IMG/VR virus record: IMGVR_UViG_3300050343_000265 | Coordinates: 1 to 64,000 of that record | Source: a virus | Reading direction: 5' to 3' (one strand) | DNA length: 64,000 nt | Shown: positions 47,176 to 54,617 of the stretch, in pieces | Layout of the letters: the number at the start of each line of letters is the position of its first letter | Position numbering within the stretch: position 1 is the first letter of the stretch | The notes under the pieces: generated by a model | What the model was told of the DNA's origin: nothing | The model's input: the letters and a program-made list of their open reading frames with translations, nothing else | Database searches by the model: none | Translations under genes and position numbers: made by a program

Positions 47176-48936
47176 ATGGGCAAGAAGAACAAAGGTGGAA
47201 ATAAAGGCGGTGGGAGAAAGGGAGGCTCATCACCTAAGCCATCACCTAAGCCGTCACGGAGTCCTTCACCTAAGCCGTCACCTAAGCCGTCACGTAGTCC
47301 ATCACGCAATCCTTCACCGAGTCCTTCACGCAATCCTTCACCAAGCCCAGCACCAGCTAGGCAGCAAGCTAAAGCAGTAGCTCAAATGAGCGTTAAAGAT
47401 CGTAGGGCAGGTGCAAAAGCTGCTGGTGTAACTCTTAAGGACTTTAAACAAGGCAACACTGGATCAAAGGCTGTAGCAAGAAAAACTGCTCAAGTAAATA
47501 AAAATACTGGCGGTGGAAATACTGGCGGTGGAAATACTGGCGGTGGAAATACTGGCGGTGGATCTAGTATTAATTACAACCCCGCTGCTCGTGGAGGAGC
47601 AGCATTTGGCAATGAAGATTATAATCATTTAAAATCTCAAGGCCATAATGATCAGCAGATTAATAGCTATCTTGGTACATTAAACAACAGTCAAGTATCA
47701 AATAAATATAAAGCACAAGGGGGATTTACTCCTAATCCTACGAACACATCTACAGGCGGCGGCATAGACTATTCAGATAAATACGACACTAGTAGTCCTA
47801 ATTTTCACAGTAGTTATAAATCATTGATGGGTAATTATGATCCTGCATCACGTGGAGGAGCAGCATTTGGCAATGAAGATTATGACTACTTAAGATCTCA
47901 AGGACATACTGAAAGCAGTATTAATTCGTATCTTGGCGAATTAGATACTTCACAAGTATCTAATAAATATAAAACCAGAGGTGGTCATACACCTAATGCC
48001 AGTATAAATAGTGGTAGAGACAGTAGTGATGGTCTGTATCAAGATAGATATTCCGTAGGTAAAGGCGGCGAAGATGATAAAGGTGATATGTATTTAAGCC
48101 AAGGCGCTCTTGGAAATATAAATAGTTATTTTAATATTTCAGGTAATACACAAGAAGACGTTGTAAATAGTTGGAATGCAAATGATTTTGAAAGGTCATA
48201 CACTTCTTGGAAAGATACAGGGAATAGTGAAGTAGGAAAAGGGCACGGTGGATATGCTGGCGATGTTTTAAAAATGATTGATCAAAATAATTTTAAAGTT
48301 ACTGACGAGCAGTATAATCGTCTTGTTAATGACGCTAAAAATCATAACTGGAACTCTCAAATGTCGTCGGATGGTACGCAGGCTGGCAGGTCACACGCAG
48401 ACTTTGATGCAAGTGGTATGTATGACGCCAGACTTGGTGGGACGATGGAAAGTCAAGGCAATATGAATGATGTAACAGGCGCAAAATATGCTGATTGGAC
48501 TAACTCAGAATACTATAGTGGTGCATCTGTAGACGCAAGGAACAACAGAAGGCAGCAAGTTAATGACTCTATGGATGCAGCTGCTTTTCAGAAAAGTCTG
48601 CACGGGGGAAACGCAGATGTTTCTCATATGCATCGTGAGATGGAGCAATACAAACCAGCAGGTTTTCAGTATGACCCGTGGAGTGGAGCCACAAATCAAC
48701 AAACAATGGGGGATAATAACTTCCAAAACTTTGGAAGTCAGGAGTCAGACTTTGAAGCTCCGACTCAAGCTGCTAGTAATTTTGACATGCCTAATGTTCA
48801 ACAAAGTATGGGGCCACAGTATCAAGGCTGGCAGGAACAGATGGGGAATGCAACCCAAAGTCCATATACTTCTAGAAGTAAGTCTAGTAATATGAACTTT
48901 AATTTTAACCCCTACAAATTTCAGCAAGGGCAGTAG
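47176..48936 (+). CDS. Ser-Pro/Gly-repeat protein with duplicated domain
   Basis: 586 residues. Basic Gly-rich start (GKKNKGGNKGGGRKGG), Ser-Pro-Lys/Arg repeats to ~60, a helical basic segment, then GGGNT repeats (~112-130). Two copies of one domain follow: RGGAAFGNEDYNHLKSQGHN (~137) and RGGAAFGNEDYDYLRSQGHT (~225), each with INSYLG and SQVSNKYK. The rest is Asn/Gln/Ser-rich. Overall plan resembles the broken gene at 12522. Its stop abuts the leftward gene at 48937 with no visible terminator. Virion or surface protein inferred. Confidence 0.65.
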   Translation: MGKKNKGGNKGGGRKGGSSPKPSPKPSRSPSPKPSPKPSRSPSRNPSPSPSRNPSPSPAPARQQAKAVAQMSVKDRRAGAKAAGVTLKDFKQGNTGSKAVARKTAQVNKNTGGGNTGGGNTGGGNTGGGSSINYNPAARGGAAFGNEDYNHLKSQGHNDQQINSYLGTLNNSQVSNKYKAQGGFTPNPTNTSTGGGIDYSDKYDTSSPNFHSSYKSLMGNYDPASRGGAAFGNEDYDYLRSQGHTESSINSYLGELDTSQVSNKYKTRGGHTPNASINSGRDSSDGLYQDRYSVGKGGEDDKGDMYLSQGALGNINSYFNISGNTQEDVVNSWNANDFERSYTSWKDTGNSEVGKGHGGYAGDVLKMIDQNNFKVTDEQYNRLVNDAKNHNWNSQMSSDGTQAGRSHADFDASGMYDARLGGTMESQGNMNDVTGAKYADWTNSEYYSGASVDARNNRRQQVNDSMDAAAFQKSLHGGNADVSHMHREMEQYKPAGFQYDPWSGATNQQTMGDNNFQNFGSQESDFEAPTQAASNFDMPNVQQSMGPQYQGWQEQMGNATQSPYTSRSKSSNMNFNFNPYKFQQGQ

Positions 48937-49122
48937 TTATTTAGATTTACGTCCAAAGTCAAATTCAAATATAGCTCCTTGTAGAAATGGCTTAAGACAG
49001 AAGAGTTCTTCTTGATCCATTTCTCCTTGACCAGTCCATTTTTCTAATGTATATGACACAGCTGAATGGAGCGCACGAATAGCGCGCTCATCAAATACAC
49101 ATGAGACTGATGGTTCATCCAT
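48937..49122 (-). CDS. Last gene of the leftward early module (unknown)
   Basis: 61 residues, mixed charge, with EKWTGQGEMDQEELFCLKPF. It starts 14 nt after the polymerase stop and ends exactly against the rightward gene stop. No family recognised. Confidence 0.5.
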   Translation of the reverse strand: MDEPSVSCVFDERAIRALHSAVSYTLEKWTGQGEMDQEELFCLKPFLQGAIFEFDFGRKSK

Positions 49123-49136
49123 AGATAATATTATAT

Positions 49137-50441
49137 CTAGTGAGTAGCAGCCCAGTTTTCACCATGATCAGCTGATGCAGCCATAGGTACTCGCAGGTTG
49201 TAGTACTTACCAGCCTCAGGTGCTGCTGCTTCTAACAACCGTTTCATTCGATCAACCTCAGCAGGTACTACAGACATCTGAACTTCATCGTGTACGTAAG
49301 CGCAGCGAGTGTAGTCACGGTCATAGGTAAGTCCCGCATCGTCTAACATCTGCTGTCCAATTACCACCCATCGCTTGGAGATGATTGCTCCGGCAGACTG
49401 AAGTAAGAAGTTGGGACTACTGTGCTCAGCACGACAGAATATAGGACGCCCATCAAGGCCCCTAAGACGACCAGTTGAGCGAACTTTAAGTTTAACTGCA
49501 TCTACTAATGGCTCCAATCCAGGGATAGCGTCAAGGAATTTGCGGCGGAGTTCACCGCCAAGTGTTTTCTTCTGTGCATCTGATAGCTCAGGCTGCAGAC
49601 TATGGCCAAGCTTTACATCACCTGCTCCATAAATGAATGCGTAGGTCAGCGTCTTGACTTGTGTACGTGTACATCCCACACGATCAGCATTTTGCTGGTG
49701 AATGTCACCGTTGACGACAACTTCAGCGAAGGAGCCCTGGTCAAAGGCGGCCAAGTAGTGCCCTAATAGGCGTAATTCCAGGCCTTCAAGGTCAGCTCCG
49801 ACCATTACATGACCAGGGTGAGGTACAAATAGTTCACGTGCCCATGGTGCAGATACAACCTGGCCCAAGTTGGGACCACGATGAATATTTCTAGATGTTT
49901 GAGTAGCAAGAATGCAGCTGTGGTGGATACAACCATCGTCTTCCATAGAGTTGAACCATGAATTGGTTCCCTCCGACAGCTGACCTAACCACTTCTGCAA
50001 GGTCAACAAACGAATAAACATCTCACATTCGTCATGCAGTTTTTGGTTACCAGCAGACAATGCAATGTCTCTTACTTCAGAGAGAGTTGCCTCATCAACT
50101 TTTGGCTTACCAGTCTCAGTAACTTTAGTGAAGCGTGCACCACGGAATGTTTGCAAAGCCCAAACAATATTTAGGCGTGACGTAGGGTTAAAGTCAGTCA
50201 AGCGCGTCATAGAAGCACCTGCTACATAGCCTTTCTTTTTATCAGCACGCTTTGGAGTAAATACTTTACCAGGTACGTACAGATAAATTGATTTGATTTT
50301 ATCTGTTAAATCATCAAACTCTTGCTGCAGTTTCGTACGTACACGTACAGCAGCCTCAGTGTCAAATCTAAATCCACTTGCTTCCTGCTGAGCCATAAGC
50401 TCGGCCATCCGCATTTCAAGAGCAACGTAATCAGGCATCAT
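49137..50441 (-). CDS. DNA polymerase, polymerase half (family A, T7 type)
   Basis: 434 residues matching T7 gp5 from its thumb (EMRMAELMAQQEASGFRFDT) to the end (HGENWAATH). Motif A GADLEGLELRLLGH (~214-226), motif B KTLTYAFIYGAGDVKLG (~265-275), motif C VHDEV (~381-385), all catalytic residues present. It has no 3'-5' exonuclease domain; that is encoded separately at 50657-51187, with a small gene between. It replicates phage DNA, with host or phage processivity partner unknown. The start overlaps the 50431 gene by 11 nt. Confidence 0.93.
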   Translation of the reverse strand: MMPDYVALEMRMAELMAQQEASGFRFDTEAAVRVRTKLQQEFDDLTDKIKSIYLYVPGKVFTPKRADKKKGYVAGASMTRLTDFNPTSRLNIVWALQTFRGARFTKVTETGKPKVDEATLSEVRDIALSAGNQKLHDECEMFIRLLTLQKWLGQLSEGTNSWFNSMEDDGCIHHSCILATQTSRNIHRGPNLGQVVSAPWARELFVPHPGHVMVGADLEGLELRLLGHYLAAFDQGSFAEVVVNGDIHQQNADRVGCTRTQVKTLTYAFIYGAGDVKLGHSLQPELSDAQKKTLGGELRRKFLDAIPGLEPLVDAVKLKVRSTGRLRGLDGRPIFCRAEHSSPNFLLQSAGAIISKRWVVIGQQMLDDAGLTYDRDYTRCAYVHDEVQMSVVPAEVDRMKRLLEAAAPEAGKYYNLRVPMAASADHGENWAATH

Positions 50442-50670
50442 TATTTTTTAGCTGGTTGAATCCAAAGTTGAGATCTTTCTCTTTAGCCGCCCTGTCTGCT
50501 CGATTCTTATGACCAAGCTTTGCTACAGACTCCATAACCTTTAAGCAGTCCTCTGTAGTAGCTCCTTCTGGCATACGCGAGTGAACGATATTAAATAGCG
50601 GAAAGAAAATCTCCGCTGCCTCTGTCATTTCTTCAGAGTTGAGTGGATCTGATTTCTTAGGAATAGTCAT
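50431..50670 (-). CDS. Small protein between the two polymerase halves
   Basis: 79 residues, helical and charged (SEEMTEAAEIFFPLFNIVHS; KNRADRAAKEKDLNFGFNQL). It overlaps the exonuclease gene by 14 nt and the polymerase gene by 11 nt. It is not an HNH or GIY-YIG endonuclease by eye and has no counterpart in T7 gp5. A bridging subunit for the split enzyme is an attractive guess only. Confidence 0.6.
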   Translation of the reverse strand: MTIPKKSDPLNSEEMTEAAEIFFPLFNIVHSRMPEGATTEDCLKVMESVAKLGHKNRADRAAKEKDLNFGFNQLKNNDA

Positions 50671-51187
50671 TCATTCTCCTTTGCAATAGTTCGTATAGCT
50701 TTACTGTTACTTTTGTATCTTGGATGCAATAGTCAAGCATCTCAGGAGTGTAAGTAGACCAGTCATTACTGGTGTTCTTAGCAAAGTCTCCTTTGAAGCA
50801 CTTTAATCTATAGCCCCATGCCTCTAGGCTATGTGAGCCGTAGAGCCTTTGTGGCATTCCAATAGGTCTTCTTTCATAATCTCGCTCACTAATGTGAGGA
50901 TAATACAAGCGAGACAGAGTAAGTGTGTCAAGGTAAGAACCTCTTGGTGCAAACTCTGGAAACTGTTCTTTAAGAAGTGGTACATCGTATCCCAGAATAT
51001 TGTGGCCAATAAGAACATCAGCACGCTCAAGGGCTTTTACACCTTGAATGACTGCACGTTCTGGTTTGCAGTCAAAAACTTCTGCTTCTTCTACATTAGC
51101 GATATCACGAATCACAATACAGTGAATTGTAGAACCGACACGCAGTAAGCCAGTACTTTCAATATCAAATAATAGTTCAGTTGTCAT
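50657..51187 (-). CDS. 3'-5' exonuclease half of T7-type DNA polymerase
   Basis: 176 residues equal to the N-terminal domain of T7 gp5. Exo I LLFDIESTGLL (Asp 8, Glu 10), Exo II LIGHNILGYDVPLL, Exo III LDYCIQDTKVTVKLYELL, with HSLEAWGYRL between. It provides proofreading for the separately encoded polymerase part. In most relatives both are one chain, so the gene is split at the domain border. The start overlaps the 51177 gene by 11 nt. Confidence 0.92.
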   Translation of the reverse strand: MTTELLFDIESTGLLRVGSTIHCIVIRDIANVEEAEVFDCKPERAVIQGVKALERADVLIGHNILGYDVPLLKEQFPEFAPRGSYLDTLTLSRLYYPHISERDYERRPIGMPQRLYGSHSLEAWGYRLKCFKGDFAKNTSNDWSTYTPEMLDYCIQDTKVTVKLYELLQRRMNDYS

Positions 51188-51707
51188 AGATGGTTTCTAC
51201 CGCTGGTTTGTCTGGGGATGGGTCTGGATATAATTTTTTATCAATTTTACGATTGGCATGTTTGTTGACTGAGAGCCTCGGGTCTTCGTCTTCGAAGTGA
51301 GGTTCAATAGCAATGTCTAATTCGCGTGCTAGGCGTGCAGCTCTACGGAATTCATCCTTGTAGTAGGGCTCCCAGTCAGATGCAAGAACAACAATCTTTC
51401 GAATACCCATGATGTGTGCTTGAAAGACAGAGGCAGAAAAGGGATATCGCGTTGAGTAAATAGTTGCACCAGTCATAGGTGTGCCTCGCTTGCATGCGCC
51501 AGCAATGGCATAGCAAACGGGATCAATCTCTACCTGAGAGTCAGTTAGCAACGAGCGTCCATCGCCCATGATCTCTCGATCACGCACAATTACACACCCG
51601 CCAGGGCATGACGGATGAGTTGAGGCAGCTCCAACAGCTTTAGCAATATCAATAAAATGTTGCTCCTTATTTTTTATATAAGTGGGATCACCTTTAGGTG
51701 CTGTCAT
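51177..51707 (-). CDS. Cytidine/dCMP deaminase-fold protein lacking zinc ligands
   Basis: 176 residues from the ATG at 51707 (MTAPKGDPTYIKN), chosen because the earlier ATG at 51767 would run into the divergent gene. The fold pattern is that of dCMP deaminase (GGCVIVRDREIMGDG; ATIYSTRYPFSASVFQAHIM then GIRKIVVLASDW). The zinc motif HAE is replaced by a DPV-type segment (VEIDPVCYAIAG) and PCxxC by PFSAS, so deamination is not expected. It may be a regulator or binding protein for nucleotides. It sits between polymerase and other replication genes. Confidence 0.7.
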   Translation of the reverse strand: MTAPKGDPTYIKNKEQHFIDIAKAVGAASTHPSCPGGCVIVRDREIMGDGRSLLTDSQVEIDPVCYAIAGACKRGTPMTGATIYSTRYPFSASVFQAHIMGIRKIVVLASDWEPYYKDEFRRAARLARELDIAIEPHFEDEDPRLSVNKHANRKIDKKLYPDPSPDKPAVETIYDN

Positions 51708-51765
51708 ATCACATTTGGGAGTGGTTACTCTTATATTAGGTAGTGAAACACATGATTGCGGATAC

Positions 51766-52086
51766 ATGGATTACATCAAATTCACTAAAGACATGGAAGA
51801 ATATAATGATTGGAATCGTCTCGATGGACCGCACTCAGTAAACGATGCGTGGTTAGATTTTGGTACGACTGATCGTGTGCATAGCCCAAGCCATTACACA
51901 TCAGGTAAGCAGGAAGTGATTGATGTTATCGAAGACACAATCAAGAATGCACCTGACGTGACGCAAGGAATGCTTCAAGGACAAGTGATGAAATATCTGA
52001 TGCGACTATGGCTTAAGGACAACCCAGCTGAAGATGCTAAGAAAGCACGGTGGTATCTCGATCGCCTGATTAGCAAGATGAGTTAG
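51766..52086 (+). CDS. DUF3310 protein (T7 gp1.7-like domain)
   Basis: 106 residues from the ATG at 51766 (MDYIKFTKDMEEYNDWNRLD); longer versions from 51682 overlap the divergent gene. The C-terminal part is DUF3310: HSPSHYTSGKQEVIDVIEDT, GQVMKYLMRLWLKDNPAEDA, KKARWYLDRLI. The domain is shared with T7 gp1.7, a nucleotide kinase, but here the kinase part is not evident. It is the only rightward gene in the replication half, and it converges with the gene at 52083 (4-nt overlap). Confidence 0.75.
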   Translation: MDYIKFTKDMEEYNDWNRLDGPHSVNDAWLDFGTTDRVHSPSHYTSGKQEVIDVIEDTIKNAPDVTQGMLQGQVMKYLMRLWLKDNPAEDAKKARWYLDRLISKMS

Positions 52087-52496
52087 CACCTTACAAATCT
52101 GAATAAACCATTTTCACAAGTAAGAGTCTCATGCTCTTGCTTGTGCTCTAGTAGTTTGTTGAAGATATGATCAGAAGCAATAGAAGTGTGCTTGAACTCA
52201 ACTGTAATGCCTTGATCAAACCCTGGCAACTCTGGGTCATACCATTTAACAGGACGTAAATATTCCCATGGGTCCAAGCCCTGAGAGACCCATGCATTCA
52301 ACTCTTCTAATCGTTGTGCAGTCTTAATGATATGAGCTTCGTGAGCAATTTCAATAGGCAAGGACTTGAATTCATTATTGCTTAGCAATGCATGCTTCCA
52401 CATCAATGAACCATCCTTGTGGATCAAACGACATGGATGAACACGACTGCCAGATGGCATTGTATAGAAAGCTTCAGGAGATATATGCCTACTCAT
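52083..52496 (-). CDS. Early protein of unknown function
   Basis: 137 residues, His-rich (IEIAHEAHIIKTAQRLEELN), with aromatic and Pro residues (DPWEYLRPVKWYDPELPGF). The ATG overlaps the previous stop. No family recognised. Position between a methylase-like protein and replication genes suggests an early role. Confidence 0.55.
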   Translation of the reverse strand: MSRHISPEAFYTMPSGSRVHPCRLIHKDGSLMWKHALLSNNEFKSLPIEIAHEAHIIKTAQRLEELNAWVSQGLDPWEYLRPVKWYDPELPGFDQGITVEFKHTSIASDHIFNKLLEHKQEHETLTCENGLFRFVRC

Positions 52497-53167
52497 TACA
52501 CGTCTCCCCTGTGCTCTTCGTAATGTTCTAGGTCTTTGAACCAGTTATCACCAGCATACTCATTGTATATAATCCTACCGATGTCACGGAAGGTGTTATG
52601 GAATAAAGTGACCTTATCAATATCACTAATGGTTGCATCCAAAGGTGGGCCATAGATTAATACATTCCAGGTTGAAGGGCAAACTGATTCAAAGCCCTTA
52701 GAAGTAGCTCGAAGTTGTTTAATGCGACGAAAAGGAATACAAACAGGATAATCCCATATAACCGGAGTCGCTCTGACGATTTCTGATGCACTAGTAAAAA
52801 ATACAAAACTGTTTATATGGTTATTGCGATACTCATTAATAGTTTTGTTTAACCACACACGAGTGTTTCGCACTGCACCCTTAGGTGCTACCCAGACATT
52901 TCCATGCCAGTGTTCCTGGAGTGGGTTTGTCTCCAACGATGGAACAGACGTTGCATCTACCAATACCTGCTGAACAGGATCAGATGTTGGGTCATAGTCG
53001 ATAGAGCCCATGACTTGACGAGCTCTTTCGATTAATTGCGGCGTTGGATAAAGAGGTAGTTTTAAACCACTCTCTTTAAGCTTAGCTTGTAAATTCTGCT
53101 GCGAGCGCTCGGAAGCCTTCTTGGCTCCCACCTGCTTCGACTGCAAATGTTCTTGTTCCAGCATCAC
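52496..53167 (-). CDS. Dam-like (N6-adenine) methylase homologue, degenerate
   Basis: 223 residues; overlaps the upstream gene by 86 nt, and no better start is seen. YPTPQLIERARQVMGSIDYD followed by PTSDPVQQ follows the PF05869 phage N6-adenine methylase pattern (TP...R.VMG.IDLDPAS...N). Where the family has W-x-G-x-VWxNPPY, this protein has HWHGNVWVAPKG: the catalytic NPP(Y) is lost. The later FVFFTSASEIV and CIPFRRIKQLRA also follow the family. A DNA-binding pseudo-enzyme is inferred. Confidence 0.65.
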   Translation of the reverse strand: MMLEQEHLQSKQVGAKKASERSQQNLQAKLKESGLKLPLYPTPQLIERARQVMGSIDYDPTSDPVQQVLVDATSVPSLETNPLQEHWHGNVWVAPKGAVRNTRVWLNKTINEYRNNHINSFVFFTSASEIVRATPVIWDYPVCIPFRRIKQLRATSKGFESVCPSTWNVLIYGPPLDATISDIDKVTLFHNTFRDIGRIIYNEYAGDNWFKDLEHYEEHRGDV

Positions 53168-53504
53168 TGATCAAGGTAATTAGTACATTTTTTGACCAGT
53201 CATTCTCATCAATTTCTTCCAGCAGTTTACGCAGGAACTCAACTACATCGGTGTCTTCATTCGCTTCTGCAGCATTAATATCTGCTTCCAGTGAAGTGCC
53301 TGACATAAAAGTAGTAGAGTCGTTGCACAGATTAATTACCAGTGACCCTGCACCTTCTGCAAGCACTCCATTTGAAGCGATATTAATTAGATCAGTAAGA
53401 ATCAGTTCAGCAGTAGCAGCAAGAAACTTTTGCTCTTGCTCCTTCTCTTCTCCGAATTTGTCTGAATGAATTAATTGCTGAAGTAGATCTGTACGTCTAG
53501 ACAT
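53082..53504 (-). CDS. Early acidic protein of unknown function
   Basis: 140 residues, acidic, helical with Leu-rich segments (QKFLAATAELILTDLINIAS; EFLRKLLEEIDENDWSKNVL). The last 28 codons overlap the methylase-like gene in another frame, a long overlap for this window. No family recognised. Confidence 0.55.
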   Translation of the reverse strand: MSRRTDLLQQLIHSDKFGEEKEQEQKFLAATAELILTDLINIASNGVLAEGAGSLVINLCNDSTTFMSGTSLEADINAAEANEDTDVVEFLRKLLEEIDENDWSKNVLITLISDAGTRTFAVEAGGSQEGFRALAAEFTS

Positions 53505-53536
53505 AATGTAATGACTCTTTCAATAGGATAAGTTAA

Positions 53537-54352
53537 TTAAAACTCTGATGTGGGATCTTCATCATTAGTTTCGTGATCTTCTGGTTGTTCAAACAAGCCT
53601 GGAGAATCTGGTTTCGTCTGACTGATGTGACGTCCGTTAAGCATATCTACCATGACAGCTTCAAAACGTTCATCAAACATTGAGTTTGGATTAAGTATGA
53701 GATCTTCCCGTTGATCCAACCCTTCAGACATAGCAATCTTCTCCTGTTCTTTTACTGCTTGCTGGATCATATACTCAGCAATCTGTTGCCTTAGTGTATG
53801 CAACTCACATGCAAGTTCAAAACTTTCTAGATAGCTATCGTGGTCTACAAATACCCCAATATTTTGAGGAATAAGATGGAAGGGATTGCAACAATACTTG
53901 TTCCCACAAGTAGTTTTAACACCAGTGAATCCAAGATCACCCCATGTAAACCACATCGCAACACGTTGAGGATGGTGCTGTGTCGATGATGAGATGCCAT
54001 GCCTTCTCCATGCAAATTGAGGTTGCTTAGTTCTTTTATTTATGCATCCGTTCCATTCCCAGCATTCATCTGGATCAGCCATGTCTACTAATGACCAGAA
54101 CCTAAGAGCTTTTACTCGATTCTTTTTTAGTAACTTTGATATATCAAAGGACATTCGCCCTTCACGTGCACCGGCTACGCAGCGAACACAAGCCTGGTGG
54201 CTGTCATAGCGCATGCTGTGGGAAGAGAATCTCCCAAGGGAATGTCCTGAGTAAAGGCAAAGCTCTCCCTCCTCAGCTGTATTAGACATCTGTTTGACGC
54301 GCCTGCCATAAGCATGACCGCCAACTTTTTTAGAAGGTTGAGCCTCAGCCAT
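53537..54352 (-). CDS. HNH-type endonuclease with acidic C-terminal tail
   Basis: 271 residues. Residues ~30-65 hold a Cys-pair segment (QACVRCVAG). At ~85-170 is an HNH-like unit: ADPDECWEWNGCINKR, HPQRVAMWFTWGD, then TCGNKYCCNPFHLIPQN, the pattern used by small phage HNH proteins. The C-terminal ~100 residues are helical and then acidic, ending NDEDPTSEF. That tail is like those of SSB-type proteins. Stop and next start overlap by one base. Could process DNA for packaging, recombination or host degradation. Confidence 0.65.
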   Translation of the reverse strand: MAEAQPSKKVGGHAYGRRVKQMSNTAEEGELCLYSGHSLGRFSSHSMRYDSHQACVRCVAGAREGRMSFDISKLLKKNRVKALRFWSLVDMADPDECWEWNGCINKRTKQPQFAWRRHGISSSTQHHPQRVAMWFTWGDLGFTGVKTTCGNKYCCNPFHLIPQNIGVFVDHDSYLESFELACELHTLRQQIAEYMIQQAVKEQEKIAMSEGLDQREDLILNPNSMFDERFEAVMVDMLNGRHISQTKPDSPGLFEQPEDHETNDEDPTSEF

Positions 54353-54588
54353 TAGAAAGATCCCTCAGGTTTTACATATGTCCCACCATGAGGTGGGTAT
54401 TGATCTTCAGTGTCGAGTGATTCGAGTTGATTATTAATCATGTACTCGTAACGAGTGGAGTTCTCGTATTTGATTCGAACTAATTTTGAGCTTGGGGTGT
54501 AATACTCTGGTCGTCCAACAACCAAAGCATTCATCCCATTAGTTTGCACACGGACACGCAGCCCAATTTTGATATCGGAAGCAAGCAT
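54352..54588 (-). CDS. Small early protein (SH3-like?)
   Basis: 78 residues. Beta-rich (IGLRVRVQTNGMNALVVGRP; KLVRIKYENSTRYEYMINNQ), a pattern typical of small KOW or SH3-like barrels. No family proven. Coupled to the HNH gene after it. Confidence 0.5.
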   Translation of the reverse strand: MLASDIKIGLRVRVQTNGMNALVVGRPEYYTPSSKLVRIKYENSTRYEYMINNQLESLDTEDQYPPHGGTYVKPEGSF

Positions 54589-54617
54589 ATTAATACCTTA
54601 TATATTGTTTAGTTTAA

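Noticed and set aside
50431-50670. Homing endonuclease or intron inside the DNA polymerase gene
   Set aside because: The small gene has no HNH, GIY-YIG or LAGLIDADG motif, and both flanking parts are complete frames with own starts.
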